Shown: positions 22,845 through 33,500, numbered from the stretch's first letter. The stretch is DNA of 64,000 nt from Hypericum androsaemum (GCA_963995505.1 OZ023192.1:526001-590000), one strand, 5' to 3'. Notes: generated by a model from the sequence alone, not told the origin. Made by a program: numbers and translations.

Positions 22845-23350
22845 TAATGCAACCCATACCGCCTGCGAGAACCTGCAATCAGAGATGCAGCAGGCCATTG
22901 GCTATGGGAGTCAGCTGCTGCAGTTCCCTAGTAGCTGAGCTTTGGGCTCTGATTTTGGGACTTGAGCTAGCATGGGAGCGTGGTTATCGACAGGTGATAG
23001 TGGAGGTCGATTCTTCCCTAGCTCTACTCTGTGTCGGCCGTGATATTGGGCAGGAGCATCCACATGCCAACCTGATTTACCGAGCTAGATATCTACTTGA
23101 CCGAGATTGGGTGACACAGATGTAGCATACTTTTAGAAAGGGTAATCGTGTGGCCGATTCGCTCTCAAAGTATGCCTTAGGCATAGGATATGTGTTGGTG
23201 TGTTCAGATATACCCTTTGATTTCTGTATTGATGTTTATTTGGATGACATGAAGGAGGTTAATTTATCTCGATGTACACGTAGTAACGTTTTAGCATGTG
23301 AGTAATAAAGATTAGTGGGCACTATGTCCCTCGATTTCTACCCAAAAAAA
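22845..23350 (+). pseudogene. LINE 3' part: RNase H-like domain and A-tail
   Basis: The frame AELWALILGLELAWERGY followed by VIVEVDSSLALL is the RVT_3/RNase H-like C-terminal domain of plant LINEs. It continues through NRVADSLSKYALG to a natural end, then an A run near 23345. Just before it, at 22838-22898, a short copy of the DCxFSxAVWV zinc-finger region lies on the minus strand, inverted relative to the copy at 21686-21745. Confidence 0.8.
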
Positions 23351-25615
23351 AACTAATAACAAGTCAGCGGTTTGTTCTACCTCTGTATTATTTATTGGGT
23401 TCATGCTTAATGGTTAACTTTTACGTTACGGTATTTTGTGTTTTCTACAAAAATCGATCAAACCCGTTAACTAACTCGGGGTGCCCACAATTTCTTCAAG
23501 TCTGTAGACTATGGATACTTGGTTCAGATTAGTAGATCGTTGTTATATTCCAGGCCACCATTATTAGGTATACCCACTAAGCAATTATGTGGTTTTTAGG
23601 AGTCAGAAGATGATTTACATTTTGGCAACCTGTAGGCCCATGGATCTGATGTAATTAGGTTCTGCCGGTTAACACCAAGGATGACATCTAAGATGACGAA
23701 CCCGTGATCAATTTCAAAAAGGAGCTATTCTAGTATAACTAAAAAATATCAAGATCGAGTCATTAAAAATATAACACTAGTAAATACTTGTTTGGAGGAT
23801 TTATCACACCCGACTCGAACTTGAATTAATCGATCTAGTCGATGTATTCTGGTAAAAAAATATTTTGACTACTACTTTATTAATTACTTTTTTGAAAAAA
23901 AAAACGATACATCTAATACTTTGCAGTAAAAACAAGATATTGAAACCCATTCATTATGGTATTATAGCGTCCAAAATCAACTCAGTAATTCCAAATTAAA
24001 AGTCAACCTAATGAGTGTTGGAGTATTCGATGTATAAAAAAGTTAGGATGGTAGTAAGAAAAAAGGAAAAAGAAAGGATGCAAAGTGAGAAAAGTAGCCG
24101 GCCTGGTCAAAAAGGGTTCTCAGCAAGTGGATTATTCGAAACGGATGGCCCGATCTCTATCCTACACCACCAAAATCCGTTATTACTATTTTTGGAAACG
24201 GTTGAATTTTATCTATAGCAGTAATTTTTACAAAATAATGGGCAAAATTATCGTATGAGTATGAATTGTAACCGCTAATTTTATTAAAATAACTGCAACG
24301 ATAAAATTTAATAAGAAAAAATATTTATTACTATAAGACCCTATTTATCACCATTTGACTATTGGCAAATTGTCACTAAACATGAATCCGGATTAAGATT
24401 CTTTTGTTGGATGTTAGATCCATATCTAGATTTAGATTCGTGAATCTTTGATTTTAGGATTTAGATTTGATTCATGGATCTAACATTTCTATTTGAAAAA
24501 GACCACAAAAACTTTTATGCATACAAAATTACATGCATTGAATTTAAATTCAAATTCATGTATGTTTTAAGATTTTTGAATTTAGATTAGTCAACTAAGT
24601 AGATCCAGATAACAGATAATTAAAAAAAATTATATTGGCTTCTAGAACAGCCAGCCACTCGGTGACTCGGTAGCTAATGTTACTGCAATTGGCCTAATTA
24701 GAATGGCCAGTGGGACAAGAAGAATAATCTAGTTATGGTGCCGTTTGACCTTACTTTTTAGAGTGGCTATACACCTACATATGGTACATTGAACATCTAT
24801 AATTTTAAAAAAATGCTGAACAGGAAATAACAACTTTTCATTGCCAACTTTACATCCCCCGATTAATTGTTGAGTATCCAACTTGTGATGACCAAGTCTC
24901 TCGGCGCGTTCAGTCGACTTCCATTTAGTTGAAAGTCAACGAGATTTTTTTGCCTGGATTAGATTCATACTCATCTGTTCCTCAAAAAAGATTCATACTC
25001 ATCTCATCTTTGCTACTAACTCGTTCATTGAAAAATCGAGTCCTTTCCTCTCTTTTTTCTTTTGTATTCGTAAATTACTATGTAATGGTACTGAATTAAA
25101 ATAACTAATTCTGATTAAAGTCGGATGGAACCACAAAAGCGTTACTAAGGTTCGAACCGGTGATCACTGCGTGGTTCTTCGAGGATGACTGGAGAATGGA
25201 CTTGTGCTGCGTGGTGTTTGGGAAGTAGGTGGTTTCCTTGGTTAGCTGGGAGGTGAAGGGCCTCATTTTGCAGTGGAAGTTATTTGGTCACAGAGATCAT
25301 CCTCGTTGCCTAAGAAATGTGATCTAAGATCCCTTAGTTAACTATTAGGTACCACAAAGCTCGTAGATCAATTGATGAATGATGGATTTAGCTTAAACAA
25401 AACCCGAGTTCAAATTCTAAAAATACGTGAGTGCTAAAACTCAGTGTTTTTTGTGATCCAAGCTTACTTGAACTTAAATGTATTTTAGCAGGTGTGTTTT
25501 TCATTCCTTTTGGTCAATGAGAAGCACATATTGCATCTTAATTTGAAGGTCAGAGAAGCAAGAACAAGATGCTGCAAGTACACAAGAACTCTAGCTTGCT
25601 CCTGTTGGACAACTT
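23351..25615. other. AT-rich spacer between LINE and BBE-like member 2
   Basis: No gene is seen. The frame at 24015-24218 is short and basic without features. At 25350-25440 a block with tagatcaattgatgaatg and cccgagttcaaattct resembles the A- and B-boxes of a decayed tRNA-derived SINE on the plus strand. Confidence 0.3.
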
Positions 25616-27256
25616 TCATCGATACTCGGCGGCCCTGCCAATCCGAGCAGGCGCGACAGGCGGGACGCTCTGCTCGTATCTGAAGAAGTTATCAGGATCC
25701 ACCATGGTCTTCACTTGCACCAACCTATCAAAGTTGTCCTTGAAGTAGCTTCTCCCCCAAACACTAGCCTCCTCGTAGCTCGCATTGCCGATTCCATTGA
25801 CTCCCAGATCAACATCCCTATAGTTCAGGTACGAGCATCTAGGCGAATTCGACACATAAGGCGTCATATAATCGTAGAGTTCCCGGATCCGGTCCAAGCT
25901 CTGGTTCAATGCCTCATCTCCTCCCTCTTTCCATGTCACAGAGTATTGGATTTTGAACAAGTTCCCTGCTCTATGAGGAAATGGTGTCTCACTCCCTGGA
26001 ATCTCACCCATCTTACCACCATAAGGGTTGAATGTCAATGCAGGTCTTTTCAGGTGGATCATCTTCCTCCACAGCCCTTCGAGACCCGTCTTCGGTATCG
26101 GTACCTGCACATAATCAGACTTCTTCTTCTGGTACTTCTCTGGCTGAGGGTGCCTGTCAAGCAGCACATCCAAGGACGTCCCGTCCGGATAATTCGACCA
26201 AAACAAAACCGATTCGATCCAGCTCATCTCTCTGCAGCCCGTCCGGGTTAATCCCAGCTCGGGAAACTTGTCATCCAGCAGAGCAACAAGCCTCTCTGCA
26301 TCTCCGAGGAACAAGGCGTTGAACTTCGCCTTGACGGTTTCCTGATCCGTCTTCACCACAGGGATCAACACCAATCTCATGAACAAGTCCTCATCAATCT
26401 TATCAGCTACATGTTGCCATTTGTAAACAATATCAGATGCACCTTGTTCCAATGTCCTCTCCAATCGAAACACGGTGACAATCTCCGGAACACGTACCAA
26501 TTTGATCTTCCACGAGACAATGATCGCGAAGCTAGCTCCACCGCCTCCTCGAATGGCCCAGAAGAGCTCCTCCCCCATTGCCTCCCTATCCATCACATTC
26601 CCATTAGCATCAACAACAACAGCATCAACCACATTGTCAACAGACAGGCCATACTTCCTCAACAAGTTACCATATCCAGCACCACTCAGGTGCCCTCCAA
26701 CCCCAACAGTGGGGCAGACCCCGGCCGGGAACGCGTGGATCCCGCTCTTCCTCGCGATCTCGTGGTACACTTCCCCGAGCGTCGCTCCCGAATCGATCCA
26801 AGCGCTCTCACCTTCAATGTCCACCCTCACTTCCCTTAGATTGAACATGTCAACTATGACAAAGGGCTGGCTGGAGACATACGAGAGCCCGTCATAGTCG
26901 TGGCCCCCGCTTCGGATTCGAACCTCGAGACCATACTCTCTGCAGCAAATTATGGATGCCCTGATGTGGGAAACATGTGTAGGTGCAACAATGAAGAGAG
27001 GCCTTGGTGTTGATGGGGAAGTGAACACCAAGTTCCTTATGTAAGATCCTAGAACTTCATCAAATTTAGGATTGTCTTGGAAGTAGATGACTCCTGAGAT
27101 CGGCTCTAATGGGGAGGAATGGATGGATAAGCAATGGAGATAGGCTTCTTGATTTGAATGATCCAAACTTTCCATAGCAGAAACTCGGAAGGAGCAAGTT
27201 TCAAGGATGGATACAACTAAGGGAATAAGATAGAGGATGTTCTTCTTCTTCCTCAT
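25616..27256 (-). CDS. BBE-like FAD oxidoreductase, array member 2
   Basis: A single exon encodes 546 residues. The N-terminus is basic, then hydrophobic (ILYLIPLVVSILETC), fitting a secretory signal. His119 in SGGHDYDG and Cys181 in GVCPTVGVGGH are the expected bicovalent FAD sites, and Val184 is the oxidase-type gatekeeper. The glycine loop reads LSGAGYGNLL where the other members have SGGGYG or SGGGFG. The KIQY active-site pair, NYRDVDLG and VDPDNFFRYEQSVPP are present. Unlike member 1 there is no intron. A TATA-like tatttataaa lies about 85 bases upstream on the minus strand. The substrate cannot be predicted. Confidence 0.94.
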   Translation of the reverse strand: MRKKKNILYLIPLVVSILETCSFRVSAMESLDHSNQEAYLHCLSIHSSPLEPISGVIYFQDNPKFDEVLGSYIRNLVFTSPSTPRPLFIVAPTHVSHIRASIICCREYGLEVRIRSGGHDYDGLSYVSSQPFVIVDMFNLREVRVDIEGESAWIDSGATLGEVYHEIARKSGIHAFPAGVCPTVGVGGHLSGAGYGNLLRKYGLSVDNVVDAVVVDANGNVMDREAMGEELFWAIRGGGGASFAIIVSWKIKLVRVPEIVTVFRLERTLEQGASDIVYKWQHVADKIDEDLFMRLVLIPVVKTDQETVKAKFNALFLGDAERLVALLDDKFPELGLTRTGCREMSWIESVLFWSNYPDGTSLDVLLDRHPQPEKYQKKKSDYVQVPIPKTGLEGLWRKMIHLKRPALTFNPYGGKMGEIPGSETPFPHRAGNLFKIQYSVTWKEGGDEALNQSLDRIRELYDYMTPYVSNSPRCSYLNYRDVDLGVNGIGNASYEEASVWGRSYFKDNFDRLVQVKTMVDPDNFFRYEQSVPPVAPARIGRAAEYR

Positions 27257-27532
27257 TTCATAAGTTCGACAACGCCTCGGCTAATTTTGGAACTTTGACA
27301 ACTCGATTATGTTCGACTATGAACTTAATATAGTCGTCGTTTATAAATACGACAACGGATATCAAGAAAACAATTTCTGTAACTTAAGAGTTAAGAAACT
27401 GAAACCTCGTTGTTTGGTTTGTTGTTGGAGAAACTGAAGAGTGAACAATATAGGCCCTTTTCGGCCTCGGTGTTGTCTTTTGTATCTAGTTTCTCTATCT
27501 TCAATTATTGTTAGAAACTATCAAAAAAAAAA

Positions 27533-28445
27533 GGAAAAATTACTACCAGGTCTCTGGTATTTGGCATATTCGTCTCTCACCCTCCTGGTGTTCGAAAATT
27601 GATTAAAAACTCTTCCTAGTTTAGAAAAATTATATTCTAAGGCCTCCTGGCGTTAGTAACATTTTATTTATTTTTTTAATGAAATGACTATTATATCCTA
27701 AAAAAAACTATCTTCTTCAACCTAAAAATCAAACCCATAAATCATCTTCTCTTCCTTCTTCAACCTCGACTTCGATTGGATTAATTATCCAAAGAAAAAG
27801 CATCGGAAGAAGAGACGACAAAACTGGAACCGGAGATTGAAGAAGGGGAGACGATAACACTGGAATCGGAGATTGGATTAACTATCACAGGCTTCGACCG
27901 CTGCGGCGGGGTTTCCGTAGTCATCGTCGATGTAGGGCAACACGTCGATGATTTCAGCATTCGGCCTCCGGCACCGCTTCTAGCATCAGCACATCGCCGG
28001 CGCTTGTTCCGGTAGCCATCTCCTCGAATTGCTAAACCCAGAAAGTTGGGTCAGTGATGATTAAAAGCTTCAATTTTTGGATTTAAAAGTTGTAATTTTA
28101 ATGGAGGTCGAGAATCGGGTTGGCCAGGCAGCGGCCATGGAGGTTGGGGGGCCGAACGGGAAAGACTACCTCCGGCGGGTGGGGCTTCTCCGTGCTTCGG
28201 GCTCGTCGTCTTCGTCGGAAGTACTCGTCCAGGTTTGCATTTAATTAGTTTATTATTTTTTATTGATTTTTGTAAGGGTATATAAGTCATTTACTTAAAG
28301 AATTGATTGATAATATTGGATGATATCAGTGAAGGACCTGAGAGTATAATTTTTTTAAATTAGGAGGATTTTAAATCAATTTTTGAACACTAGAAGAGTA
28401 AGAGACGAATATTCCAAAAATCATGTGCCCGGTAGTAATTATCCC
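27533..28445. mobile_element. Pack-MULE with captured SPF27/MOS4-like gene start
   Basis: Inverted repeats of about 170 bases begin gga(a/t)aattactacc and share the strings tggcatattcgtctctcac (left) and tggaatattcgtctcttac (right). Flanks are A-rich on both sides (poly-A, then attgttagaaac on each side). There is no transposase. The interior holds a GC-rich captured gene start on the minus strand. The same inverted-repeat family bounds the element at 58720-59834. Confidence 0.85.
27890..28019 (-). pseudogene. Captured first exon of an SPF27/MOS4 (BCAS2-like) splicing-factor gene
   Basis: From an ATG at 28019 the frame reads MATGTSAGDVLMLEAVPEAE. After a shift it continues NAEIIDVLPYIDDDYGNP. 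This resembles the N-terminus of the plant SPF27/MOS4 component of the spliceosome-activating NineTeen complex, where a GDxLMLEAPP stretch leads into NAEMIDALPYIDDDY. Part of the linker is missing and the frame is broken, so it is a non-functional capture. Confidence 0.72.
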
Positions 28446-28749
28446 AAAAAATATTGTTAGAAACGGAACTGCATTTACTTTGCAATGTCGGCAGGAAAAG
28501 TCAACGCACTGCCCAAAATGGGCTTATCTTCCACAATGGGCTCGAAACCCAATTGACGATTCCAAAGAAGAACAGACTGTTGCTTTTATTAAATGACGCG
28601 GACCAAATTTATTAAGCCCACGATATTGGCCCAGCAACCTGTATCTATTCTATTGGAACATATCGGTTTTTCCATTGTTTTAAAACTCGCGGTCCGTCTG
28701 GAATCAATATCGAATCGTTATTGATCACCGGTTTAACAAGTCGGACTAA

Positions 28750-30381
28750 TCATCTAAACTGTATGCTGGAGCTGTGTGGAAGATAGCATCTGGTGGGGAT
28801 ACTCTGCTCATAGCTAAAGAAATTCTCAGGATCCACAGCCGCTTTCACCTTCACAAGTCTGTAGAAATTCTTCTTGAAGTACTTGACCCCGTAACTGCTT
28901 GCTTCCCAGAACGAACCATTTCCGCTACCACCAATGCTTCCAATGTCGATGTCCCGGTAGTTGAGGAACGCTTCCCTCGGATTAGTCGACACAAAGGGCG
29001 TCATTGCCTCGAACATTGTCCTCGACATGTTCAGGTAATGGCTTACGGACTCTTCCCCTCCTTGCATCCAGCTTGCAATGTACTGGATCTTGAAAATGAT
29101 ACCGGATCGATGTGGGAACGCGGTTGCAGTCGCGGGGATCTCGCTCATCCTGCCTCCATAAGGATTCCATTGCATTAGAATTTCTTCAGCTTGGACCATA
29201 GTCTTCCAAATGGATTCCAGGCCTGTCCTTGGAATTAGCTGCTTCACGTAATCTGACTTGTTCTTGAAGTAATGCGCCGGTCTGGAAGTGGTCCGATCGG
29301 TTAATGATTCGATCGGAGTCCCTTTCGGCATGTTGTAGAAGAAAAGGACCGACTCGATCCACCTCATTTCCTTGCAATCGTTTTCCTGAAGACCCAATTC
29401 AGGAAAGCTTGCATCCATCAGATGAAGAAGTTCGTTAGCACTTCCGAGAAGCATTCCTATGAAGGACGCTTGCACTGTCTTTTCGCCTTCTTTCGTTCCG
29501 TTGACTACGCTAAACTGCAGCCTTATAAAGAGGTTCGGATCGAGTTCGGTAGCTGCAATTCGTTGCCATTTCAATACAAGGTCACTCGCGCCCTCGTCGG
29601 TTTTCCTGTTGACTTGGAAGACCGTGACTCGTTCAGGAACCCGAACGAGTTTGATCTTCCAAGCAACAATAACACCGAAGCTCGCGCCACCTCCTCCTCT
29701 AATAGCCCAAAATAGATCCTCTCCCATGGAACTTCTGTTCAGGATCCTGCCCCTGGCATCAACGATTCTCGCGTCGACGACATTGTCAATGGAAAGGCCG
29801 TACTTTCTCATCATAGTCCCATACCCGCCACCCGAAAAATGCCCGCCAACGCCTAACGTTGTGCAGACACCGGCAGGGAAGGCATGGACATTGCTTGTAT
29901 TAGCAATCTTATAGTACAACTCTCCGGTCCACGCCCCTGCCTCGACCCAAGCAGTCTCGTGTTCCATGTCGACATCAATAGACCGAAGGTTGAACATGTC
30001 AAGTATCACGAAAGGGATGTCTGATACGTACGAGAGGCCCTCGTAATCGTGCCCCCCGCTGCGAATTCTGATCTGCAATCCGTGCTTCTTCGCGCATACC
30101 ACAGCGGCTCGCACATGGGATACGTGCTTGGCAGCTACAATTGCGAGCGGCTTCGGAGTTGAGTCCGTCAGGAATCTGCGATTCCTGGCGTACGACTCCA
30201 AAGCCACTGCAAATGACGAGTTGGTGGAAGTATAAACGGCATCAGAGAGAGAATTTTTCGGATCGGATTGTGAAGAAAGGCATTCTTGGAAGCTGCCTAA
30301 TTGATCTGTTGATGAAATTAGATGAGCAGAGATCAAAAGGATTGAAAATATAAGAAGTTTTGAAGATTCTGAAGTGTTCAT
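28750..30381 (-). CDS. BBE-like FAD oxidoreductase, array member 3 (predicted dehydrogenase)
   Basis: One exon of 543 residues with a signal peptide (LLIFSILLISAHLISS). His111 (SGGHDYEG) and Cys173 are the expected FAD attachment sites. The Cys motif reads GVCTTLGVGGH where the other intact copies have CPTV, so the gatekeeper position is Leu176. In the family a Leu here (as in Arabidopsis AtBBE-like 15) goes with poor oxygen use and a dehydrogenase reaction, Val with oxidase activity. A second oddity is AGAWTGELYY in place of the usual GATLGELYY. KIQY, NYRDIDIG and VDPENFFSYEQSIP are intact. A TATA-like tataaata lies about 60 bases upstream. Its closest relative in the window is the pseudogene at 30868-31320. 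Confidence 0.94.
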   Translation of the reverse strand: MNTSESSKLLIFSILLISAHLISSTDQLGSFQECLSSQSDPKNSLSDAVYTSTNSSFAVALESYARNRRFLTDSTPKPLAIVAAKHVSHVRAAVVCAKKHGLQIRIRSGGHDYEGLSYVSDIPFVILDMFNLRSIDVDMEHETAWVEAGAWTGELYYKIANTSNVHAFPAGVCTTLGVGGHFSGGGYGTMMRKYGLSIDNVVDARIVDARGRILNRSSMGEDLFWAIRGGGGASFGVIVAWKIKLVRVPERVTVFQVNRKTDEGASDLVLKWQRIAATELDPNLFIRLQFSVVNGTKEGEKTVQASFIGMLLGSANELLHLMDASFPELGLQENDCKEMRWIESVLFFYNMPKGTPIESLTDRTTSRPAHYFKNKSDYVKQLIPRTGLESIWKTMVQAEEILMQWNPYGGRMSEIPATATAFPHRSGIIFKIQYIASWMQGGEESVSHYLNMSRTMFEAMTPFVSTNPREAFLNYRDIDIGSIGGSGNGSFWEASSYGVKYFKKNFYRLVKVKAAVDPENFFSYEQSIPTRCYLPHSSSIQFR

Positions 30382-30867
30382 ATTCTTGGTTTTTTAGTTT
30401 TTACTCTTTTATTTTAGTTTTATCTGCTTCTGCTTATTTATATTATAGTTACAATGGGCGTTTCCTTTGAGCCCTTTTAATGTTTATTAACTATAATATG
30501 CTGGATGTTACATTATCTTGTGTAGTTATGATGATTTATTGAAGATTAAAGGGTAAGTATCAATTTAAAGCTAATTAGTAATTTCCCTGACTGTTACTTT
30601 TATCTACCAATAATATACGTTTTAGGAATGGCAATGCCCAGTTAGAATTCATTCACGATTTTAGTGAAGCCCAAATGAGCTAAGCCAATCCAACAACAAT
30701 AATTTTGAATTGTTGGCCCACCACGGGTAGGTCTGAGGGAACAAAATTGGATGGGTATTATTTTTGACCAAATTTATTTTAGTTTCTTATCTTCCAAACA
30801 CAGCATTAGTTTATTAGATTACCTTATTTAATGACACCAAAATGGATAATCCATAAAATTTACTCTA

Positions 30868-31320
30868 TCAGAATTTATTCGTTTCATAATTAGCTTTCGC
30901 CACAGGAATACTTTGTTCATATCTGAAGAAATTCTCAGGATCCACTGTTGTTCTAACCTTCACAAGCCTATATAAGTTCCCCTTGAAGAACTTGAGTCCA
31001 TAAGTGGTTGCATCCCGGAACGAACCATTTCCGCTGCTTCCAATGCTGCCAACGTCAATGTCACGGTAATTGAGGAATGCTTGCCTCGGATTTCGAGTCG
31101 AATTCAGTAGGAAAATTCTTTTATCCATGGCGTAGGACTGGAAAACAGTTGAAAATGACGGGTTGTTGTTGGGAGTGTAAATTGCACTGGAAATTGGATA
31201 GGATTCTTGAGATTGTGAAGAAAGGCATTGCAGGAAGCTGCTACATTGGTTTCCTGCTGAAATGGTAACCAAAAAAATTGAAAATAGAACAAGTTCTGAA
31301 GATCCTAAGCCCTCATTCTA
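30868..31320 (-). pseudogene. BBE-like pseudogene, N- and C-termini fused by a large deletion
   Basis: The frame starts like member 3 (SFLQCLSSQSQESYPISSAI against SFQECLSSQSDP) up to RIFLLNST. It then jumps straight to NPRQAFLNYRDIDVGSIGSS and ends with VDPENFFRYEQSIP. About 370-380 codons, including both FAD sites, are missing. The join is at an ST-NP point where both parts of the parent have similar residues (DSTPKP and STNPRE). At the 5' end the signal-peptide region has a TAG stop and a frameshift. It cannot encode an enzyme. Confidence 0.9.
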
Positions 31321-31655
31321 ATGTGTATCTATCTTTCCTTAGCTTTTGATGATTTTTTTTTTGTATTTCTCAAAAAAAAAAAGCTTTTGATTTTTTGTTT
31401 GTACAACTCTCTAGTATCTGTTCTTATATATGTTTTTTTCTTTTATCTTTTTTCACGTGTTGTGAAGTACTTATATAGTTAAAAAAATCAGATTTTCCAA
31501 CCCTTTTATTGGTAGCATGTAATTAAGACATATATTTAAAAAAATCAAAAAATTCCAAACCCTTTTAATAAATAGCATGTCAAATAAGGCCATATTTAGC
31601 ATTAAATGTTGGTAAAAGTCTACTGTAGGTCTTTTTGGTTTAGCCGACTTATACA

Positions 31656-31759
31656 TTATTACCTTGTGGTTTAAAAATGTCTCATCGAATGACATAGATT
31701 TCTTTAGTTATTACCTTGTGGTTTAAAAATGTCTCATCGAATGACATAGATTTCTTTAG
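31656..31759. repeat. Exact 52-bp tandem duplication
   Basis: The unit starting ttattaccttgtggtttaaa and ending gatttctttag occurs twice head to tail (31656-31707, 31708-31759) with no difference. It lies about 125 bases downstream of the stop codon of BBE-like member 4. Perfect identity suggests a recent slip. Confidence 0.92.
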
Positions 31760-31883
31760 TTTTGGAGATGACACCCAAGTGTTGATTTATTGTCGACGAC
31801 GAATGTCTAGCTTACCCAAAAAATTAAATATATAAAAGTGAAAGTCACGAGACAATCCACTAGAGTCATTCAGATTGGTCGTC

Positions 31884-33500
31884 TTAGTGGGTGTCAAGCG
31901 TCCCTCGGCGCGACATTGGCGGGATGCTCTGTTCATTCCTGAAGAAGTTATCAGGATCAACCTTGCCCTTCACACCTGCAAGCCTGTAAAAATTCTGCTT
32001 GAAGTACTTCATCCCATATGCTTCAGCTTTCTCCAAGTTGGTCTGGTTGCTCGGGTTACTACCAATATCAAGATCTCTATAATTGAGAAACGCCTCTCTC
32101 GGATTTTCGGTCACGAAGGGCACCATTCCATCAAAGAAGCGTCTCATCAGATTTATTTGCCTCTCTGCATCAATTCGATCATCGTTCCACTGCGTCGAAT
32201 ACTCGATCATGAACAGGTTCCCGGACCGATGCGGGAATGGTGTCTCGGTATCCGATATGTCATCCATTACGCCTCCGTAGGGATTCCATTGCATCCAGAA
32301 CTTCCCAACGTTGATCATCATCCTCCATATGGATTCCAAACCCGTCTTCGAGATCGAATTCCTGACAAAATCGGACTTCTTCTTGAAATACAGCGGCAGG
32401 GCGCTGGTGGACCGACTTAGTAAAGCCTCAGGTGGCGTTCCGATTGGGAAGTTGGCCCAAAAAACGGCTGATTGTATCCAACTCAGTTCATGACAATCCG
32501 AAGCTAGTAGAGTCAATTCAGGAAACGCGTTCCTCATCAGGGGAACGAGTGAATTAACTTGACCAAGAAAAAATCCGAAGAAGGAGACCTTGATCGTGAT
32601 GTTACCTTTTCCTCTGCTCTCTACAACCTGAGGCATTGCCCTGATGAACAAGTTCCTGTCCGAAGTCGGAGCAACTTCCTGCCAGCGGTAGACAATGTCG
32701 GTTGCACCTTGATCCAAGTACCTGTCTACTCTGAACACGGTGACCTTGTCGGGAACCCGAACCAGTTTGATCTTCCAGGAGAGAACAACACCAAAACTAG
32801 CCCCACCACCGCCTCTAATAGCCCAAAACAGATCCTCTCCCATGAGGCTCCTGTTCAGGATTTTCGCATTGACATCTACAAACACGGCATCAACTACATT
32901 GTCTACCGCGAGGCCATATTTCCTCATCAGGTTCCCGAAACCCCCTCCACTGAAGTGGCCTCCAACGCCGACCGTAGGGCAGACCCCGGCCGGGAAGGCG
33001 TGGACATTGCTTTTCCCCGCAATGGCATAGTAGAGCTCGCCTAGTGTCGCTCCGGACTGAACCCAAGCTGTCTCACTTGCAACGTCAACATCAATAGACC
33101 TGAAATGGAACATGTCAAGGAGAAGAAACGGTACTTGGGATGTGTAAGAGAGGCCTTCGAAATCGTGGCCGCCGCTTCGGATTCTGATCTGCAGGCCACA
33201 GGATCTGGCACATGTGATTGTGGCCTGGACATGAGACTCATGGTTGGCTACAATAATGGCAACTGGTTTAGGAGTTGCAGGGGTGAAAAATCTCCGGTTC
33301 TTGATCCGGGCTTGTAAGGTAGGCAGAAATGAGGAGTTGGATGGAGTGTATATGAACTGAGAGATCGGATTTGAAGGATCCGAATGGCCAGGAAGGCACT
33401 GGAAGAAATTCCTGAGGAGGGTTGGATCAATTGATGAAGAAATTGAAGACATGAGGAATATCGGAAGCAGCAGGAGAAACAGTGAACTATGAGTCCTCAT
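31884..33500 (-). CDS. BBE-like FAD oxidoreductase, array member 4 (altered active site)
   Basis: One exon. The Met at 33500 is chosen because it opens a good signal peptide (MRTHSSLFLLLLPIFLMSS). A longer frame to 33608 adds 36 unusual residues before it. Length is 538. FAD sites are His112, here in SGGHDFEG (Phe instead of Tyr), and Cys174 in CPTV, with Val177 as gatekeeper. The segment after PHRSGNLF reads MIEY where members 1-3 read KIQY, so the Lys and Gln of the monolignol-type active site are Met431 and Glu433. A Glu at this place matches the catalytic Glu known from true berberine bridge enzyme. NYRDLDIG and VDPDNFFRNEQSIPP are intact. It is the closest relative of the pseudogene at 34955-37101. 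Confidence 0.92.
   Translation of the reverse strand: MRTHSSLFLLLLPIFLMSSISSSIDPTLLRNFFQCLPGHSDPSNPISQFIYTPSNSSFLPTLQARIKNRRFFTPATPKPVAIIVANHESHVQATITCARSCGLQIRIRSGGHDFEGLSYTSQVPFLLLDMFHFRSIDVDVASETAWVQSGATLGELYYAIAGKSNVHAFPAGVCPTVGVGGHFSGGGFGNLMRKYGLAVDNVVDAVFVDVNAKILNRSLMGEDLFWAIRGGGGASFGVVLSWKIKLVRVPDKVTVFRVDRYLDQGATDIVYRWQEVAPTSDRNLFIRAMPQVVESRGKGNITIKVSFFGFFLGQVNSLVPLMRNAFPELTLLASDCHELSWIQSAVFWANFPIGTPPEALLSRSTSALPLYFKKKSDFVRNSISKTGLESIWRMMINVGKFWMQWNPYGGVMDDISDTETPFPHRSGNLFMIEYSTQWNDDRIDAERQINLMRRFFDGMVPFVTENPREAFLNYRDLDIGSNPSNQTNLEKAEAYGMKYFKQNFYRLAGVKGKVDPDNFFRNEQSIPPMSRRGTLDTH

Noticed and set aside
25715..26251. 178-codon plus-strand frame
   Set aside because: It lies wholly antisense to BBE-like member 2 and is an effect of that gene's codon use.
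32559..33044. 161-codon plus-strand frame
   Set aside because: Antisense to BBE-like member 4; no domain.
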